Positions 40,901 to 48,222 of a DNA stretch of 64,000 nucleotides are shown piece by piece. Position 1 is the first letter of the stretch, and each line of letters begins with the position of its first letter. The stretch is from assembly GCA_033032175.1 (NCBI GenBank), contig CM065321.1:11740501-11804500 (forward strand), written 5' to 3'. The DNA comes from Saturnia japonica. Its lineage: Eukaryota > Arthropoda > Insecta > Lepidoptera > Saturniidae. A program made the position numbers and the translations under genes. The notes beneath the pieces are model-generated. The model had not been told where the DNA came from. It saw only the letters and a list, made by a program, of their open reading frames with translations, and did not search any database.

Positions 40901-43204
40901 TATTTAGAACAACTTTGATAATAAATTTTATTAGAAAAGATATGAATAAAAATTTACAATACTATGGTCCTTTCTGATATAGTATAGAGGTGAATAGTAA
41001 AATAAGGATTCCGATTAGACTAGGACTGCCATATGTCACGATGAGATATCCTTATTGTTAAATTAGGTCGTCTCATAGCTACCTATCTATTTTCTGATTC
41101 ATGATAAATAAAATTATATTATTAAAACAAATAAAAATAAATGCTGTATGAAGTTTTAATTAGAAATCAATAAGAAATTTGATTTCTAAGTCCATCACAA
41201 AACTCTCGCTCTGACTTCTTTTACTAGAGAAAGTGTTTCAAGTAGTAAAATTTTTCAACATTTACATAGCCTTGAACTAGAGAGAAATAAATTCGTTTTC
41301 CAGCCTGAACCTAATTTGTAAATGGATAAACAGATTTATTTTTTATATCTGTTGTTTACTTATAATAATATTGATAAGGCCTTCTTTCGGCTATTTTACT
41401 GTTTATAATATTTCAGATTGTCGTATCAGTGAAACAGAGCTACTAACTTTGGCTGAAAAAACAAACAGGCAACTGCGGCTAAGAGAACTTCTTCTAGATA
41501 ATTCCAAAGACGCCGAATTAGTCGTTATGTCACTGCCTATGCCGAGAAAGGTAAGATTATGAATCAAGTTAAAATATTAATATGTGATACAAAATAAATT
41601 ATAATTAGTAATTAAAGACAAAAATATATAACATTTTCTTGTAGGGGAATGAATCATATTCAACTATAGTAGAAATCAAAAATTTATGGATTTTGAAGCA
41701 ATGATGGCTCAGTTGGTAGCGTGTAAGGAATCCGCGTCGATTGACGCGAGTTCGAATCCCTGCAATGAGCCTGAGCAAAGCCAAGGAAAACATCATGATG
41801 AAACCATAGCATGGTGGTAGGGGCGTTCTCTAATGCCCGCTGTGCTAGCTACGACCCTCAAGTTGAAAATCTGTCGCCAAGCACCAATAGGTGTCTTCTG
41901 ATTACTGCACTTGATAGCCAGTCTTCCACTAGGCTTAGAATGTTACCATCTTGGGTCACGTCATCACTTATGATCAGGTGAGATTGTGGCCACAACGCTG
42001 AAACTATGACTATAAAAAATATCTTTTACTAATTTTCTAAAACATTAATGACCTTAATAATGATTTAAATCTGGAAAGTCCTGTATTAGCTTAATTTGCA
42101 AACTAAGTTTTTCTATAAAAAAAATTTGTAAAGGCTATTGGATTTCATAAATAAATACATATTGTACCTATTATAATGCGTAGTAAAGTTGTGTTATCGA
42201 GAGCCAAAAAACTCTATTGTCCTAGTGGTCCAAATAAGATTATTCGAACTAAAAATTATTTGACTATTTAAAATGTAGGTACTTCAAATTATAATCCGGG
42301 AGTAGACAACTTTTGGAAAAAAATTTAAACACTTTTATATTAAAAATAATATATACAACATTTTCATTTCCTAAAAAGTGATTTTTTGTATATATTTCGA
42401 TTAAAAATACGCCTCAAAAACGCGGCTTTATGGTCCGGTGACGTCATCGTTCATGTTTTTATATCAAAACCATCAAAGGTAGCAATCAGTTAACAAGAAA
42501 TATAACAAGTTAACTGACAAATCTGACAACTCATTGATCTCACGCAAGAGTCTAAACATTCATATTTTCAGAATGGTGACGTTGCGTTTTCTAATGCAGA
42601 CAAAAATATTCATTTTCAAAAGTTAAATAAAATAAATAAACAATTACTTTTTTCTATACTAGGCTCTTCATCTATAAACCTATATTACTCATTAAATCGC
42701 TTTAATTTTTAAACATACAAGCAACTCGCACATTGAAATTCAGAATCACTAGTCTGTCTCATTTAAGTATTATTTACCTATTCTTAATTAAAAACGGCAA
42801 TTTATTCATTCCATTATTTTAATCTTATAATGTTTATTTATTTGGTTTAATTTATATTATTTGTAATCCATAATACAATTTCATAGAGAATAGTAACATA
42901 CATAATTTTATTTTAATATTATAACAATTATGATTTTATATTTTATAAATGTAGTCTGTAATAGCTTTTTTAACTGCATTACATTTAATATAACAATTTA
43001 AATATGTCGGGAAAGAAATACATAAGAACAAAAAGTTTAAATACGTGTTAGAAAATTCAATTTTACTTATAGATATTTGTTTTTCTTCAGGGTTCGATAT
43101 CTGCTCCTCTGTATATGGCGTGGCTGGAGGTGCTGAGCCGCGATCTGCCGCCAATGCTGTTCATCCGCGGGAACCACACTTCCGTGCTCACTTTCTATTC
43201 CTAG
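4651..43204 (+). CDS. SLC12 cation-chloride cotransporter gene 1 (NKCC/NCC type), 18 exons, 5' partial
   Basis: Join 4651-4939, 13585-13659, 14285-14465, 15106-15365, 23154-23262, 24222-24361, 28692-28919, 30380-30611, 31351-31472, 32920-33055, 33717-33928, 35389-35630, 36976-37202, 38018-38196, 38970-39127, 40033-40175, 41417-41550, 43091-43204. All junctions are GT/AG and in phase, giving 1,059 residues and a stop; the family usually has about 1,000-1,200. A cytoplasmic N-tail is followed by 12 membrane segments (APC fold), a large extracellular loop between TM7 and TM8 with NLT, NGT and NIT sequons, and a long cytoplasmic C-domain ending with the typical [15 protein letters not shown] type of terminus. 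TM1 NIWGVM, TM6 Pro and Thr, and the TM10 ASYALINF Tyr are kept. TM3 has Asn where NKCC1 has its potassium-binding Tyr, and TM6 has Gln in place of a chloride-site Leu. It would move Cl with Na and/or K across the plasma membrane. It is a tandem paralogue of the gene starting near 49.1 kb. The first exon is off the left edge. Confidence 0.93.
7680..8778 (-). pseudogene. Mariner transposase, broken
   Basis: The minus-strand ATG at 8778 opens [14 protein letters not shown], a normal mariner start. The frame is interrupted near 8625 by a nested insertion and resumes near 8460 with [12 protein letters not shown] and a helix-turn-helix region ([15 protein letters not shown]). Catalytic-domain remnants follow: TCDEKW (first Asp), a degraded DN.RPHTS site containing a stop, and YSPDL at about 7800 (third Asp). 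Stops and shifts occur through the second half. It cannot make active transposase. Confidence 0.85.
8470..8611 (-). mobile_element. Retroposon tail (LINE 3' end) nested in the mariner
   Basis: On the minus strand it reads GACTGGCAGAGAATGC, then GCATTAAGTCCTCCAT and a tail ending GTGCAATAAAG. A related sequence lies at about 58418-58510. It is flanked by the 10-bp repeat ATTATATATT at 8460-8469 and 8612-8621, read as the target-site duplication, and it splits the mariner transposase frame. Confidence 0.7.
10200..10360 (+). repeat. Dispersed retroposon fragment, family B
   Basis: Contains GGTGGTCGCCGTTGTGTTTG followed by a TGTGCTTACCATCAGG-like segment. Related sequences occur at about 18838-18960, 23430-23700 (minus), 39660-39850 (minus) and 57940-58250. 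Confidence 0.45.
11422..11712. mobile_element. hAT-like MITE
   Basis: The left end CAGGGGTTCCCAAA and the inverse of the right end (TTGGGGCTCCCAAA) form imperfect terminal repeats about 290 bp apart. The CAGGGGTTCCCAAA form is typical of hAT ends. No coding capacity. No clear 8-bp target duplication was seen. Confidence 0.5.
12300..12470 (+). repeat. Retroposon tail fragment, family C
   Basis: Contains a degenerate form of the family C 3' segment (CGCGCTCGCCTCCAAGCCTG, then GTGAAACTATCAAAGCC). Better copies are at 32330-32641 and 34152-34473. The poly(A) tail is lost. Confidence 0.45.
12909..13550. mobile_element. TA-flanked DNA transposon, non-autonomous, perfect 22-bp terminal inverted repeats
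   Basis: The first 22 bases (starting CAGTGTAAACTC) are the exact inverse of the last 22, and both ends are flanked by TA, as for the Tc1/mariner/pogo superfamily. Subterminal copies of a GTTATAGGGAGTTTATC-like motif occur at both ends. The 642-bp element has no transposase-like frame. It ends 34 bases before a coding exon, so it supplies the upstream part of that acceptor region. Confidence 0.8.
13585..13659 (+). CDS. SLC12 gene 1, exon 2 (juxtamembrane)
   Basis: Acceptor ...TTTTAACAG and donor GTAAGT, phase 0 at both ends, 25 codons. It ends FGIKLGWIQ, the conserved segment before TM1. The counterpart in gene 2 is 58683-58772. Confidence 0.88.
13660..14284 (+). other. Intron 2 of SLC12 gene 1, with a Helitron-like repeat
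   Basis: Positions about 13748-14080 hold a repeat that begins CTACTAATATAATAAATG and ends CGCGGGTACCAGCTAGT, the pattern of Helitron-like repeats common in insects. It contains two related blocks (CATCTATGATT at about 13891 and 13991). The remainder is AT-rich. Confidence 0.5.
14285..14465 (+). CDS. SLC12 gene 1, exon 3 (TM1-TM2)
   Basis: Starts in phase 0 and ends in phase 1 (donor GTTTGT). It encodes TM1 with [10 protein letters not shown], which carries the unwound ion-binding stretch conserved in the family, and TM2. Only the second part of the TM1 helix differs from gene 2 ([10 protein letters not shown] against RIAWVVAQAG). Confidence 0.95.
14521..14850. mobile_element. MITE with about 30-bp inverted repeats, family M1
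   Basis: The left end reads AGGTGCCACCTCCACGAGCG and the inverse of the right end GCGCTACCTCCACGAACG, each flanked by CTA (possible 3-bp target duplication). GC-richer than its surroundings. It lies 55 bases after the TM1-TM2 exon. A second copy, with a nested retroposon, is at 31893-32803. Directly after it (about 14853-14905) is a fragment of MITE family M2 (GTTTTTGGCGGGATCTC). Confidence 0.75.
15106..15365 (+). CDS. SLC12 gene 1, exon 4 (TM3-TM4)
   Basis: Starts after TTTCAG in phase 1 and ends in phase 0 before GTTTGT. It encodes [18 protein letters not shown]3 and TM4. The TM3 segment [11 protein letters not shown] aligns with the NKCC1 helix bearing the potassium-coordinating Tyr; here the residue is Asn. 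About 85% identical to gene 2 at the protein level. Confidence 0.95.
17758..17860 (+). repeat. Retroposon tail, family C, with short poly(A)
   Basis: Contains GTGAAGCTGTAAAAGCCGCA and GCCCCTAAGACTAACAGT, then a run of ten A from about 17847. It matches the 3' end of the longer copy at 32330-32641. Confidence 0.6.
18838..18960 (+). repeat. Dispersed retroposon fragment, family B
   Basis: Carries GGTGGTCACCGTTGTTTCTG and GGCACAGTGTCGTCACTTTG, shared with the copies at 58000-58250 and 10200-10360. Confidence 0.5.
20067..20681 (-). mobile_element. tRNA-derived SINE, split by about 290 bp of other DNA
   Basis: The two ends of the SINE family (3' part 20067-20170, 5' tRNA-like part 20462-20681) are separated by unrelated sequence at about 20171-20461. 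The tRNA-like B box (inverse of GGGATTTGAATTC) is near 20600. Related copies lie at 24865, 25464, 30750, 41696 and 61612. Confidence 0.6.
21063..21488 (+). repeat. Helitron-like and associated repeats
   Basis: 21063-21245 has TGAAAGTCCCGTCAAAATCG and AACAAACAGACAGACA, shared with 51900-52085 and, inverted, with 63540-63790. 21300-21488 ends GGTGAAACCGTGGGGCACAG then CTGGT, like the CTAGT-type ends elsewhere. Confidence 0.5.
22082..22465 (+). pseudogene. LINE reverse transcriptase C-terminal fragment
   Basis: Read in shifting frames it shows [14 protein letters not shown], then [23 protein letters not shown] and a degenerate [11 protein letters not shown] segment. This is the usual C-terminal pattern of several insect non-LTR polymerases. 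Frameshifts and stops make it a fossil. The clade is not determined. Confidence 0.65.
23154..23262 (+). CDS. SLC12 gene 1, exon 5 (TM5)
   Basis: Acceptor TGTCGACAG, donor GTAAGT, ends in phase 1. It encodes [20 protein letters not shown] and [12 protein letters not shown]. About half the residues differ from the gene 2 counterpart (60940-61048), in contrast to the TM3-TM4 exon. Confidence 0.92.
23263..24221 (+). other. Intron 5 of SLC12 gene 1, with a family B repeat
   Basis: Positions about 23430-23700 hold a minus-strand family B copy (GTGACGGCACTGTTCCTTAT, then ACGCGACAACCCAAAAGAGA). The rest is AT-rich with nothing recognised. Confidence 0.5.
24222..24361 (+). CDS. SLC12 gene 1, exon 6 (TM6)
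   Basis: Acceptor TTTACAG, donor GTAAGA, ends in phase 0. It encodes [20 protein letters not shown] and ISGDLK. The Pro and Thr of PSVTG match NKCC1 ion-site residues; the residue after GI is Gln, where NKCC1 has Leu (GIL). Confidence 0.95.
24865..25117 (-). mobile_element. tRNA-derived SINE
   Basis: Inverted copy of the family that has A and B boxes at 41705 and 41748. Recognised by CACCTGATGTTAAGTGACGA at its 3' side, GCCGGAACACACCTATAAGT in the body and ACCCCACTGAGCAATCATTG at the tRNA-like end. Confidence 0.7.
25464..25790 (+). mobile_element. tRNA-derived SINE
   Basis: Has GCTTAGTGGTGGAG (degenerate A box) and GAGTTCGAATCC (B box), then the body ending GAGCCACATCGTCACTCAAC. It lies 0.35 kb from the oppositely oriented copy at 24865, giving an inverted pair. 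Confidence 0.75.
26019..26275 (-). repeat. Dispersed SINE-like repeat, family D
   Basis: Shares GCCTAATGGTAAGCGGTTAC, GGTTATTTAGCTGCGATCTT and AGCAGGAACACA-type segments with 37683-37950 and, inverted, with 36115-36357. The ...CTTACCATCAGG... form is a common lepidopteran repeat. Confidence 0.6.
26267..26338 (+). repeat. 33-bp tandem repeat, about 2.2 units
   Basis: A unit starting GAAACCTCTCTGTGCCC at 26267 is repeated exactly at 26300 and begins a third time at 26333. It lies at the edge of the family D repeat and may have arisen by slippage. Confidence 0.9.
28692..28919 (+). CDS. SLC12 gene 1, exon 7 (TM7 and start of the large extracellular loop)
   Basis: Acceptor TTTTTTCTAG, donor GTAAGT, phase 0 both ends. 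It encodes [12 protein letters not shown]7, then the extracellular loop with sequons NLT, NGT and NIT and two Cys. Confidence 0.94.
28920..30379 (+). other. Intron 7 of SLC12 gene 1, with MITE-like repeats
   Basis: About 29270-29435 and 29690-29720 carry family M2 MITE sequences (GGTTTTGGCGGGATCTC). About 29410-29570 is the inverse of parts of 51030-51345, including the AACAAGATGGTGG and TTCCTAACTTGG segments. 29760-30300 is AT-rich with nothing recognised. Confidence 0.5.
30314..30338 (+). repeat. (CA)n microsatellite
   Basis: An uninterrupted run of about 12 CA units, 41 bases upstream of the next exon. Confidence 0.95.
30380..30611 (+). CDS. SLC12 gene 1, exon 8 (TM8-TM9)
   Basis: Acceptor TAACCTCAG, donor GTAATT, starts in phase 0 and ends in phase 1. 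It encodes [30 protein letters not shown] and the start of TM9. Confidence 0.95.
30612..31350 (+). other. Intron 8 of SLC12 gene 1
   Basis: Contains the minus-strand SINE at 30750-31037; the remainder is AT-rich with nothing recognised. Confidence 0.6.
30750..31037 (-). mobile_element. tRNA-derived SINE
   Basis: Body segments CACCTGATGTTAAGAGATGA and GGCTCTCAAGTATAGCTGCC, ending CACTGAGCTATCACTC, the inverse of the A-box region. A run of T/A lies inside near 30940. Confidence 0.7.
31351..31472 (+). CDS. SLC12 gene 1, exon 9 (TM9-TM10)
   Basis: Acceptor TTCACAG, donor GTAAGC. It encodes [20 protein letters not shown] and [20 protein letters not shown]. The Tyr of ASYALINF corresponds to the conserved chloride-site Tyr of NKCC1. 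Confidence 0.95.
31893..32803. mobile_element. MITE family M1 copy carrying a nested retroposon
   Basis: The left end (GGTTCTACCCCACGAACGAG, then GCGATATTATCG) matches the inverse of the right end of the 14521-14850 element. The right end (CACTTTCTCGTGGAGATGGG) matches the inverse of its left end. The right arm also matches internally (CGACTCGCTACGATACGCAG). The intervening 0.68 kb is a family C retroposon tail. Confidence 0.7.
31960..32641 (+). mobile_element. Family C retroposon (probable LINE 3' end) with 26-nt poly(A)
   Basis: A GC-rich sequence that ends GTGAAGCTGTAAAAGCCGCA, GGGCCCCTAAGGCTAACAGT and a pure A run at about 32616-32641. It is the longest copy in the window. The shorter copy at 34152-34473 starts further 3', as for 5'-truncated LINE insertions. 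The exact 5' boundary inside the MITE is uncertain. Confidence 0.65.
32920..33055 (+). CDS. SLC12 gene 1, exon 10 (TM11-TM12)
   Basis: Acceptor AATTCCAG, donor GTTTGT, ends in phase 1. It encodes [40 protein letters not shown] and HYRKP. Confidence 0.95.
33056..33716 (+). other. Intron 10 of SLC12 gene 1
   Basis: No repeat or gene recognised. A short open segment at about 33490-33635 has no family match I know. Confidence 0.5.
33717..33928 (+). CDS. SLC12 gene 1, exon 11 (start of cytoplasmic C-domain)
   Basis: Acceptor ATTTTAAG, donor GTGAGT. It encodes [17 protein letters not shown], then [16 protein letters not shown] and SRPALVDL, strongly conserved in the family. Confidence 0.95.
33929..35388 (+). 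other. Intron 11 of SLC12 gene 1
   Basis: Contains the family C insertion at 34152-34473 and a repeat tail at about 34925-35135 ending GGGGTGAAACCATGGGGACG, related to the CTAGT-ended repeats. The rest is AT-rich. Confidence 0.55.
34152..34473 (-). mobile_element. Family C retroposon with target-site duplication
   Basis: Flanked by the exact 10-bp direct repeat TTGCATGGAC at 34142-34151 and 34474-34483. The minus-strand poly(A)-like tail is at its left end. The body matches 32330-32641. Confidence 0.85.
35389..35630 (+). CDS. SLC12 gene 1, exon 12 (C-domain)
   Basis: Acceptor AATTGCAG, donor GTAATT, ends in phase 2. It encodes [40 protein letters not shown] and YFNVLQ. Confidence 0.94.
35631..36975 (+). 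other. Intron 12 of SLC12 gene 1
   Basis: Contains a repeat end with GGGTATACAGACTTGATGG near 35735, a repeat fragment at about 35950-36085 related to 34925-35060, and the family D copy at 36115-36357. The rest is AT-rich. Confidence 0.55.
36115..36357 (+). repeat. Dispersed SINE-like repeat, family D
   Basis: Plus-orientation copy: TTACAGAAGATCGCAGCC, then GAGTAGGGTTTCC and GCTTACCATCAGGTGAGCGG, ending in an A-rich tail (AAAAAAA near 36355). Confidence 0.65.
36976..37202 (+). CDS. SLC12 gene 1, exon 13 (variable C-domain linker)
   Basis: Acceptor TTTTTACTACAG, donor GTAAGT at 37203, starts in phase 2 and ends in phase 1. It encodes [20 protein letters not shown] and then a low-conservation Ser/Gly-rich and acidic stretch ([13 protein letters not shown]). 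Coding GC is higher than the flanks. Without splicing the frame would stop at 37246. Confidence 0.9.
37203..38017 (+). other. Intron 13 of SLC12 gene 1
   Basis: Contains a minus-strand family D copy at 37683-37950. The rest is AT-rich. Confidence 0.6.
37683..37950 (-). repeat. Dispersed SINE-like repeat, family D
   Basis: Segments GCCTGATGGTAAGTGGTTAC, GGTTATTTGACTGCGATCTT and GGTTTCTCCGTGCCTTATCT, shared with 26019-26275. Confidence 0.6.
38018..38196 (+). CDS. SLC12 gene 1, exon 14 (C-domain, Lys-rich linker)
   Basis: Acceptor TTATTGCAG, donor GTAATT, ends in phase 0. It encodes [20 protein letters not shown] and QMSLFQRKR, the segment before the second conserved C-domain block. Confidence 0.9.
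38197..38969 (+). other. Intron 14 of SLC12 gene 1
   Basis: AT-rich, nothing recognised. Confidence 0.6.
38970..39127 (+). CDS. SLC12 gene 1, exon 15 (C-domain)
   Basis: Acceptor CTTATTTCAG, donor GTAAGA, ends in phase 2. It encodes [20 protein letters not shown], a family hallmark, and [19 protein letters not shown]. This exon has no usable ATG and is identified by homology alone. Confidence 0.94.
39128..40032 (+). other. Intron 15 of SLC12 gene 1, with a family B repeat
   Basis: About 39660-39850 is a minus-strand family B copy (AAAGTGACGGCATTATGTGT, ending GTGGTGGTCACGACC), followed by a short CTA-rich run at 39850-39878. The rest is AT-rich. Confidence 0.5.
40033..40175 (+). CDS. SLC12 gene 1, exon 16 (C-domain)
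   Basis: Acceptor CTTTCACAG, donor GTAATT, ends in phase 1. It encodes [20 protein letters not shown] and FFDQITKKF. Confidence 0.94.
40176..41416 (+). other. Intron 16 of SLC12 gene 1
   Basis: AT-rich, nothing recognised. Confidence 0.6.
41417..41550 (+). CDS. SLC12 gene 1, exon 17 (C-domain)
   Basis: Acceptor ATATTTCAG, donor GTAAGA, ends in phase 0. It encodes [20 protein letters not shown] and [12 protein letters not shown]. Confidence 0.94.
41551..43090 (+). other. Intron 17 of SLC12 gene 1
   Basis: Contains the best-preserved SINE of the window at 41696-42000. The rest is AT-rich with nothing recognised. Confidence 0.6.
41696..42000 (+). mobile_element. tRNA-derived SINE, best copy in the window
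   Basis: TGGCTCAGTTGG at 41705-41716 fits the pol III A box and GAGTTCGAATCC at 41748-41759 the B box, at tRNA spacing. The tRNA-unrelated body ends GTGAGATTGTGGCCACAACG. A fragment of the same 3' end is at about 59944-59970. Confidence 0.85.
43091..43204 (+). CDS. SLC12 gene 1, terminal coding exon
   Basis: Acceptor TTTTCTTCAG. It encodes [20 protein letters not shown] and HTSVLTFYS, then TAG at 43202-43204. The C-terminus is nearly invariant in the NKCC branch. Confidence 0.96.
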   Translation, partial: GSISAPLYMAWLEVLSRDLPPMLFIRGNHTSVLTFYS

Positions 43205-46200
43205 TTATGTTATAAACCTAAGATTCTTAATATACCAGTGATAGTATTTTATGTGTAGGTACAATTTATTTGTTAAACATCGCAACATTGTAGTATTATG
43301 CCTATTATAAATAACAAAAATATATCAATGACGTAAATAAGTGATATCCAGAGGTGTCCAAAGTCTAACGTAATTACCGACGATATGCATTCGGACTGCA
43401 AGTCTGACTGCGTTGTCGGTTGGCGATTTCTAAGCAGTTATATCAACTGCTCCGTAACCGCATCCAAACTGCAATTATGCAGCTAGCTTGCTGTCCGAAA
43501 GTAGATCGTCTGTAATAACCTTTACTCGAGGCTACCCTATATCGAAATTATCGAAGATTTTATACATATTCTACATTGACTTAATTTAATTTATTTATAT
43601 TGAGTTTATTTTACTTGGTACAAAATCGACTCATGGTGGAAACATACCTTTAAACCCACGTCATACGATACCATGACACGGTACGAATCCACCATTGTCA
43701 AATCTAGCGCTAAAACGAAAATGCGCATCGGGCGTTGTCGAAAGAACCCGGTAATTTATGAAATATTAACTAGAGTTAAATCTTAGATCTAGAGAATAAA
43801 TCAGCAATAGGTTGAATAAGACGATACCAAAAACGGATTCCATTAGGGTACGTATTATTTGGTGGTTTTCTTTGTTATACGTGTTACATCCAATTACAAT
43901 ACACGTAACCACAATTGAACACGCCTACTAAACATTAAATTACATTTTAAAAGCTTAAAAATTGCAAAAATACGTGTAGGGTATTTATTTTGTTAACGAT
44001 TTACGAATGCCGATACAGACCGATAACACACACAAAAACGGTCTATATTCATATTTCGTTCTAGCACAAGCGTATACTATGATGCTCTTTCTCTTTCGAG
44101 TTACCGATCTATATTAAATCTATGAGGTAAATAGTTCATCTTCATTTAAAAATAAAGGTACCCAATAGCTTAGCAATTCTAAATAGCTAACGAGACATTA
44201 TTTAAGTGTATGTCACTGTGTATTCTGTACTTAAATACTTGATACTTAAAAATTTTTTGATATAATAATTGCATATAAAAACGACATGAAATTATTATCT
44301 GAATATTTTACATAAAACTTGTTTAAACACGAAATTATTTGCTTACAATTCTTTTATAATAAGCTTTTTACATTCAATTTCAACACACTATTTAAGTTTA
44401 CATGTATATCTTAAGATAGTGTTATAAATAAATTAGTTTAAAATTGATCTACCGTTGGTGCAGAAATTTTAATTGTTGACTAGATAATTATTTAATTTAC
44501 CTTGACTCTGTCGTGTTTTACTTAATATGTTTTTACATCAAAGTGTACTAAATATATTGTAAATATGTAATAGCATAATGATAAGTATATAGAGTACGAG
44601 CTCCTATGAATGAACCATTTAAGAAATTTCTACTTTTTATAATTCTAAAAATATTAAATATGTTAATTTGTGAAGAATGTATGTATTTAATATAATATTC
44701 ATTTATTTAAGATAGTTAATAATAATAATAATAAATGTTTGCTTAATCCTTGACATTTTAGATAATTAGCTATTTATCGAAAACAAAACGAAACATGGAA
44801 TTAACTGTATTCTCAATAAGCTTCTTTGTATAGGGAGACGAATTTCAGTTATATATTCTGTTTATTTTACAAGACCATCCTATTTACCATTTCCAAATAA
44901 AGTGATTAAATATAGTTAGATACATTTTTGTAGTTACTGTCACGTAATTATACTTTAAAATATTAATTTACCGAAACGGCTCCTGTACCTACTATCTTTT
45001 TAAGCTGTTTTTAGATATAGACTTCATTCGTAATCTACCAATAAGCCAACAATCGATGCCATATGAAATATACGCATTTCATCCTTTATCTGCCTAGTAC
45101 TAATTAGTAGTAAGTAGTAGAAGTTTTCCTTTACTAACGAACAATTAGGTACTATACTTTACTAACTTACACGCACAGAATACATTAACTATATTTTTAA
45201 ATAATTTAAATATATAATAAAAGTTTGTAATTTGCTTGTTTTGATAACCATATTATAATGTTATCTGCGTTTAGTGGAGCAGTTACCCTATATACTTGTT
45301 TTTTTTAAATGAACAAACAAACCAAATTATTTATGTTGTGATATCATTGAACAATTAGTATTAAGTTTCATTTTTTTACTGCTCATTTATTAAAAATGTT
45401 TGGTATCTAACGTAAAATGGTTTTTTCGGTTATATCTGAAGAATACATTAGTTTTAATACCGTGATGATATAAATATTAGTAATAATTTATATAACACCT
45501 AAATAAGACAACCTACCTAAGACCTAGAATATTAGGAAAAACTTAAGATTTAGACATTTTAATACTTAACTCACTCAACTTATTTAGTTACTTATTTCAT
45601 TTTAACTGCCTCATTAGCCTAGTAGGTTCGATTTCCAGGTCGAGCAAAGTGTTAGAAGGGGATACCTACAGGCGTGATGGTATGTTATGTTATTTTAACA
45701 CTGTATTCATTTTATATGCTTAGATAAAACTGGGCAGCTCCTGATATTGGAAATAACATTTTAATTGTGTCTTTTTTATATAAACATAAAATCTAACATA
45801 CTAACATGAATGTTGTGACAAAGACAAAACCATGGTTAAATATTATATATTAAATATTTCATTGTTTGTTTCAATGTTTATCCTTGTTCTCTTATTTGTC
45901 GTCATTATAGAATAAAAGCCGACTTTATTAATTTATATAATAACTTACTGTGCCCATGACTTCGTTGGCGCATGGTCGAACCGTGAATCTGAGGGGCCCT
46001 ATGCTAACAATCCTTGGGCACTTATTTTTAATCAAATTAATAGCCAATTTGTAAAAACGGTACACTAAATACTTATAGGAAAAGAAGTAGGACAATTTTC
46101 TGTTAGCTCTATCGGCTGCGTAACACATAGTCCAATTGTTAAACCAGGTTCTACAATTCATACTAACAAAAGCCGGGGGCGCAGCGTTGTCAAAAAAAAT

Positions 46201-46469
46201 TATAGTGTTTTTTGTTTGTTTAAACACGCTAGCACAAGTCTTTCTCTTATACATAAGTCACAATAAGCTATTTTATAACAAACAATTCTATAAAATTAAA
46301 AGTGATTTATAAACATTATTTTGAGACAAGGCGTATTAATCCTTACGAACAAAAGTTAATTTATTATAAAGGCAATTTTATAAAGTAAAATCTTACTTGT
46401 TATTTGGTCACATAGTTTAGGAGACAATGTAAAATTAAAATAATTTGTACTTGCGGGAAGAACAATTAT
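43205..46469 (+). other. 3' UTR of SLC12 gene 1 and intergenic DNA
   Basis: AATAAA candidates at 43795, 44151 and 44896 could end the transcript; the sequence does not decide between them. A short repeat end with GGTTCGATTTCC and GGCGTGATGGTATGTTATG lies at about 45615-45695. No other gene seen. Confidence 0.5.
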
Positions 46470-46552
46470 TATAGGCTACACGATTACGTTGGTGTTGCGG
46501 TGTTTGTCGTATAAAATTGACACGGATGTAACCGCGGGGCACAGCTAGTTAT
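46470..46552 (+). repeat. Helitron-like repeat 3' end
   Basis: Ends GTAACCGCGGGGCACAGCTAG followed by T. The same style of end occurs at 14080, 48222 and 53131. Confidence 0.45.
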
Positions 46553-47640
46553 TTAATATATACCCAAATGATCAGACATCCTCTCCTCATACTCAAAGAT
46601 TTTAGTATGCAGATGATTTGGCCTTAGATACGTACACATTTAGTTTTGAGGAAACGGAAGAATATCTTACTCGTACTCTAGAAGACCTAGACACTTACTA
46701 TGACGCGAATGCCTTGAGATCAAACCCCCCGAAGGCCAAGTTATGTGTATTCCATCTAAGAAATAGATAATCCACTCATCCCCTCAACTTAAAATGGCGT
46801 AATAAGAGGATATAATACTGAACACATACTATTTATTTTGGAGTTACTCTGGACAGAGTTTCAAGTGTCTTTGGCAAAAAACAAAGGCTAAGATAGTTAC
46901 CTGGAATAACCTCTTTCACAAGCTCACCTCCACATCATGAGGAGCCTACCCATCGAACCTTCTAACTTAAGGTCTCTCTTTCTGCTTTTCCGCTGATCCG
47001 CATATCTTGTGTGGCACCGTTCTAGCTATGCTAGAGGAGTAGACACTGCCTTAAACATGACTTGCACAGTACTTATTGGATGCCTTAAGCCAATTCCACT
47101 GAACAAGCTCTGTCCTTTAGCAGAAATAGCACCTTCAATCTTAAGACGAGAGATTGCATGTTCCATAGAAAAAAACAAAAGAAACTGATAGTAGGCATCC
47201 TCTACTTATATTATATAATGCCGGGTACCAACTCAAAGTTTCTTTTGTTTTCCACCTCAACAACAAGTAATGTAGATGAATATTGCATTATTTACGGATT
47301 AATACTACTACTAAGCATGCTCCACCTCCAGAATAGTTAACTGCAGTAGAAAAACTACCTCCTGATCACGAAATAGCCTGATCAATTTGGAAGTCTTTAT
47401 AGAATTCGGGTCCAAGTTAGCTGCTGCAAGAGGAACCATAGTTAGTGAGCTATAATCACTGAGAGTGACACGCAATGCCAGTGTTATGCCCAAGTGCAGT
47501 CGATGCCACACTTGCTCACCTGTCCGTTATGCCCCACCACATGCCTAATTAGCGATTTCATGACCAGCTAGGACAAGCCGTGGAAGTAGCCTGCACCTAC
47601 TGACAAAAGTGCGGTTATCACTAACATTTAGAGAATTTTT
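46553..47640 (+). pseudogene. LINE reverse transcriptase fragment
   Basis: YADDLALDTYTF at about 46606 is the catalytic motif C of a non-LTR reverse transcriptase, preceded by an in-frame TAG at 46603. NPPKAKLCVFHLRNR, YLGVTLDR-like and CLKPIPL-like segments and a terminal CPLCPTTC zinc motif near 47520 follow in shifting frames. This resembles jockey-like elements. The 5' part is missing and the rest is riddled with stops. Confidence 0.75.
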
Positions 47641-47647
47641 AACGAAA

Positions 47648-48222
47648 GGTTTATATAAACAATACATTCCAATCAAGTTTTTTTATAGTAGAGAAAATTC
47701 AATTATTTGTAATGAAGTCGTCAAAAAATAATTTTTGGGTTCTTACATGGCTTACACTGGCTAAACCTTATGAAATACATCAAAATAATGTTCTAAACAA
47801 TTGTAGTTCTTTAAAAAGACTAGAGAAGAATCCGCGATGGCATATATTTATTTCCCAAGATTGATTCACAGTAACCATTTTTATCTTCAACATAATAATT
47901 AAAAATATTTCGTTATTTGCGAAGCTATTTTCTCCAAAAAAATACACCACTTTGTAAATTGTCCAAGTGCGAAACCGGGGCGCGTCGTCAGTACATCATA
48001 ATATAATTGAGATGCTACATTACTGTATTAGAAATTGTAGATTAGAAAAATATTTTTTTTACAATTTTGATGAAAATTGTAAACTGGAACTATACATAAA
48101 TAATTTCTCAATTAATACGGTATATGAATTGTCATCAATATGAGTAAAAATAAAATTACGGTATGTAAATAACTACTGTGTCGTAAAAAACGCGTGCAGA
48201 GCCGCGGGCAAACCGCTAGTCT
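47648..48222 (+). repeat. Helitron-like repeat copy
   Basis: Shares TATACAATACATTC-type, GTAGAGAAAATTCAATTATT and CACAGTAACCATTTTTATCT segments with 52675-53131 and ends GAGCCGCGGGCAAACCGCTAG followed by T. Confidence 0.6.

Noticed and set aside
41705..41759. tRNA gene
   Set aside because: A and B boxes are present, but the sequence cannot be folded into a clear cloverleaf and continues into a repeated SINE body shared with five other loci.
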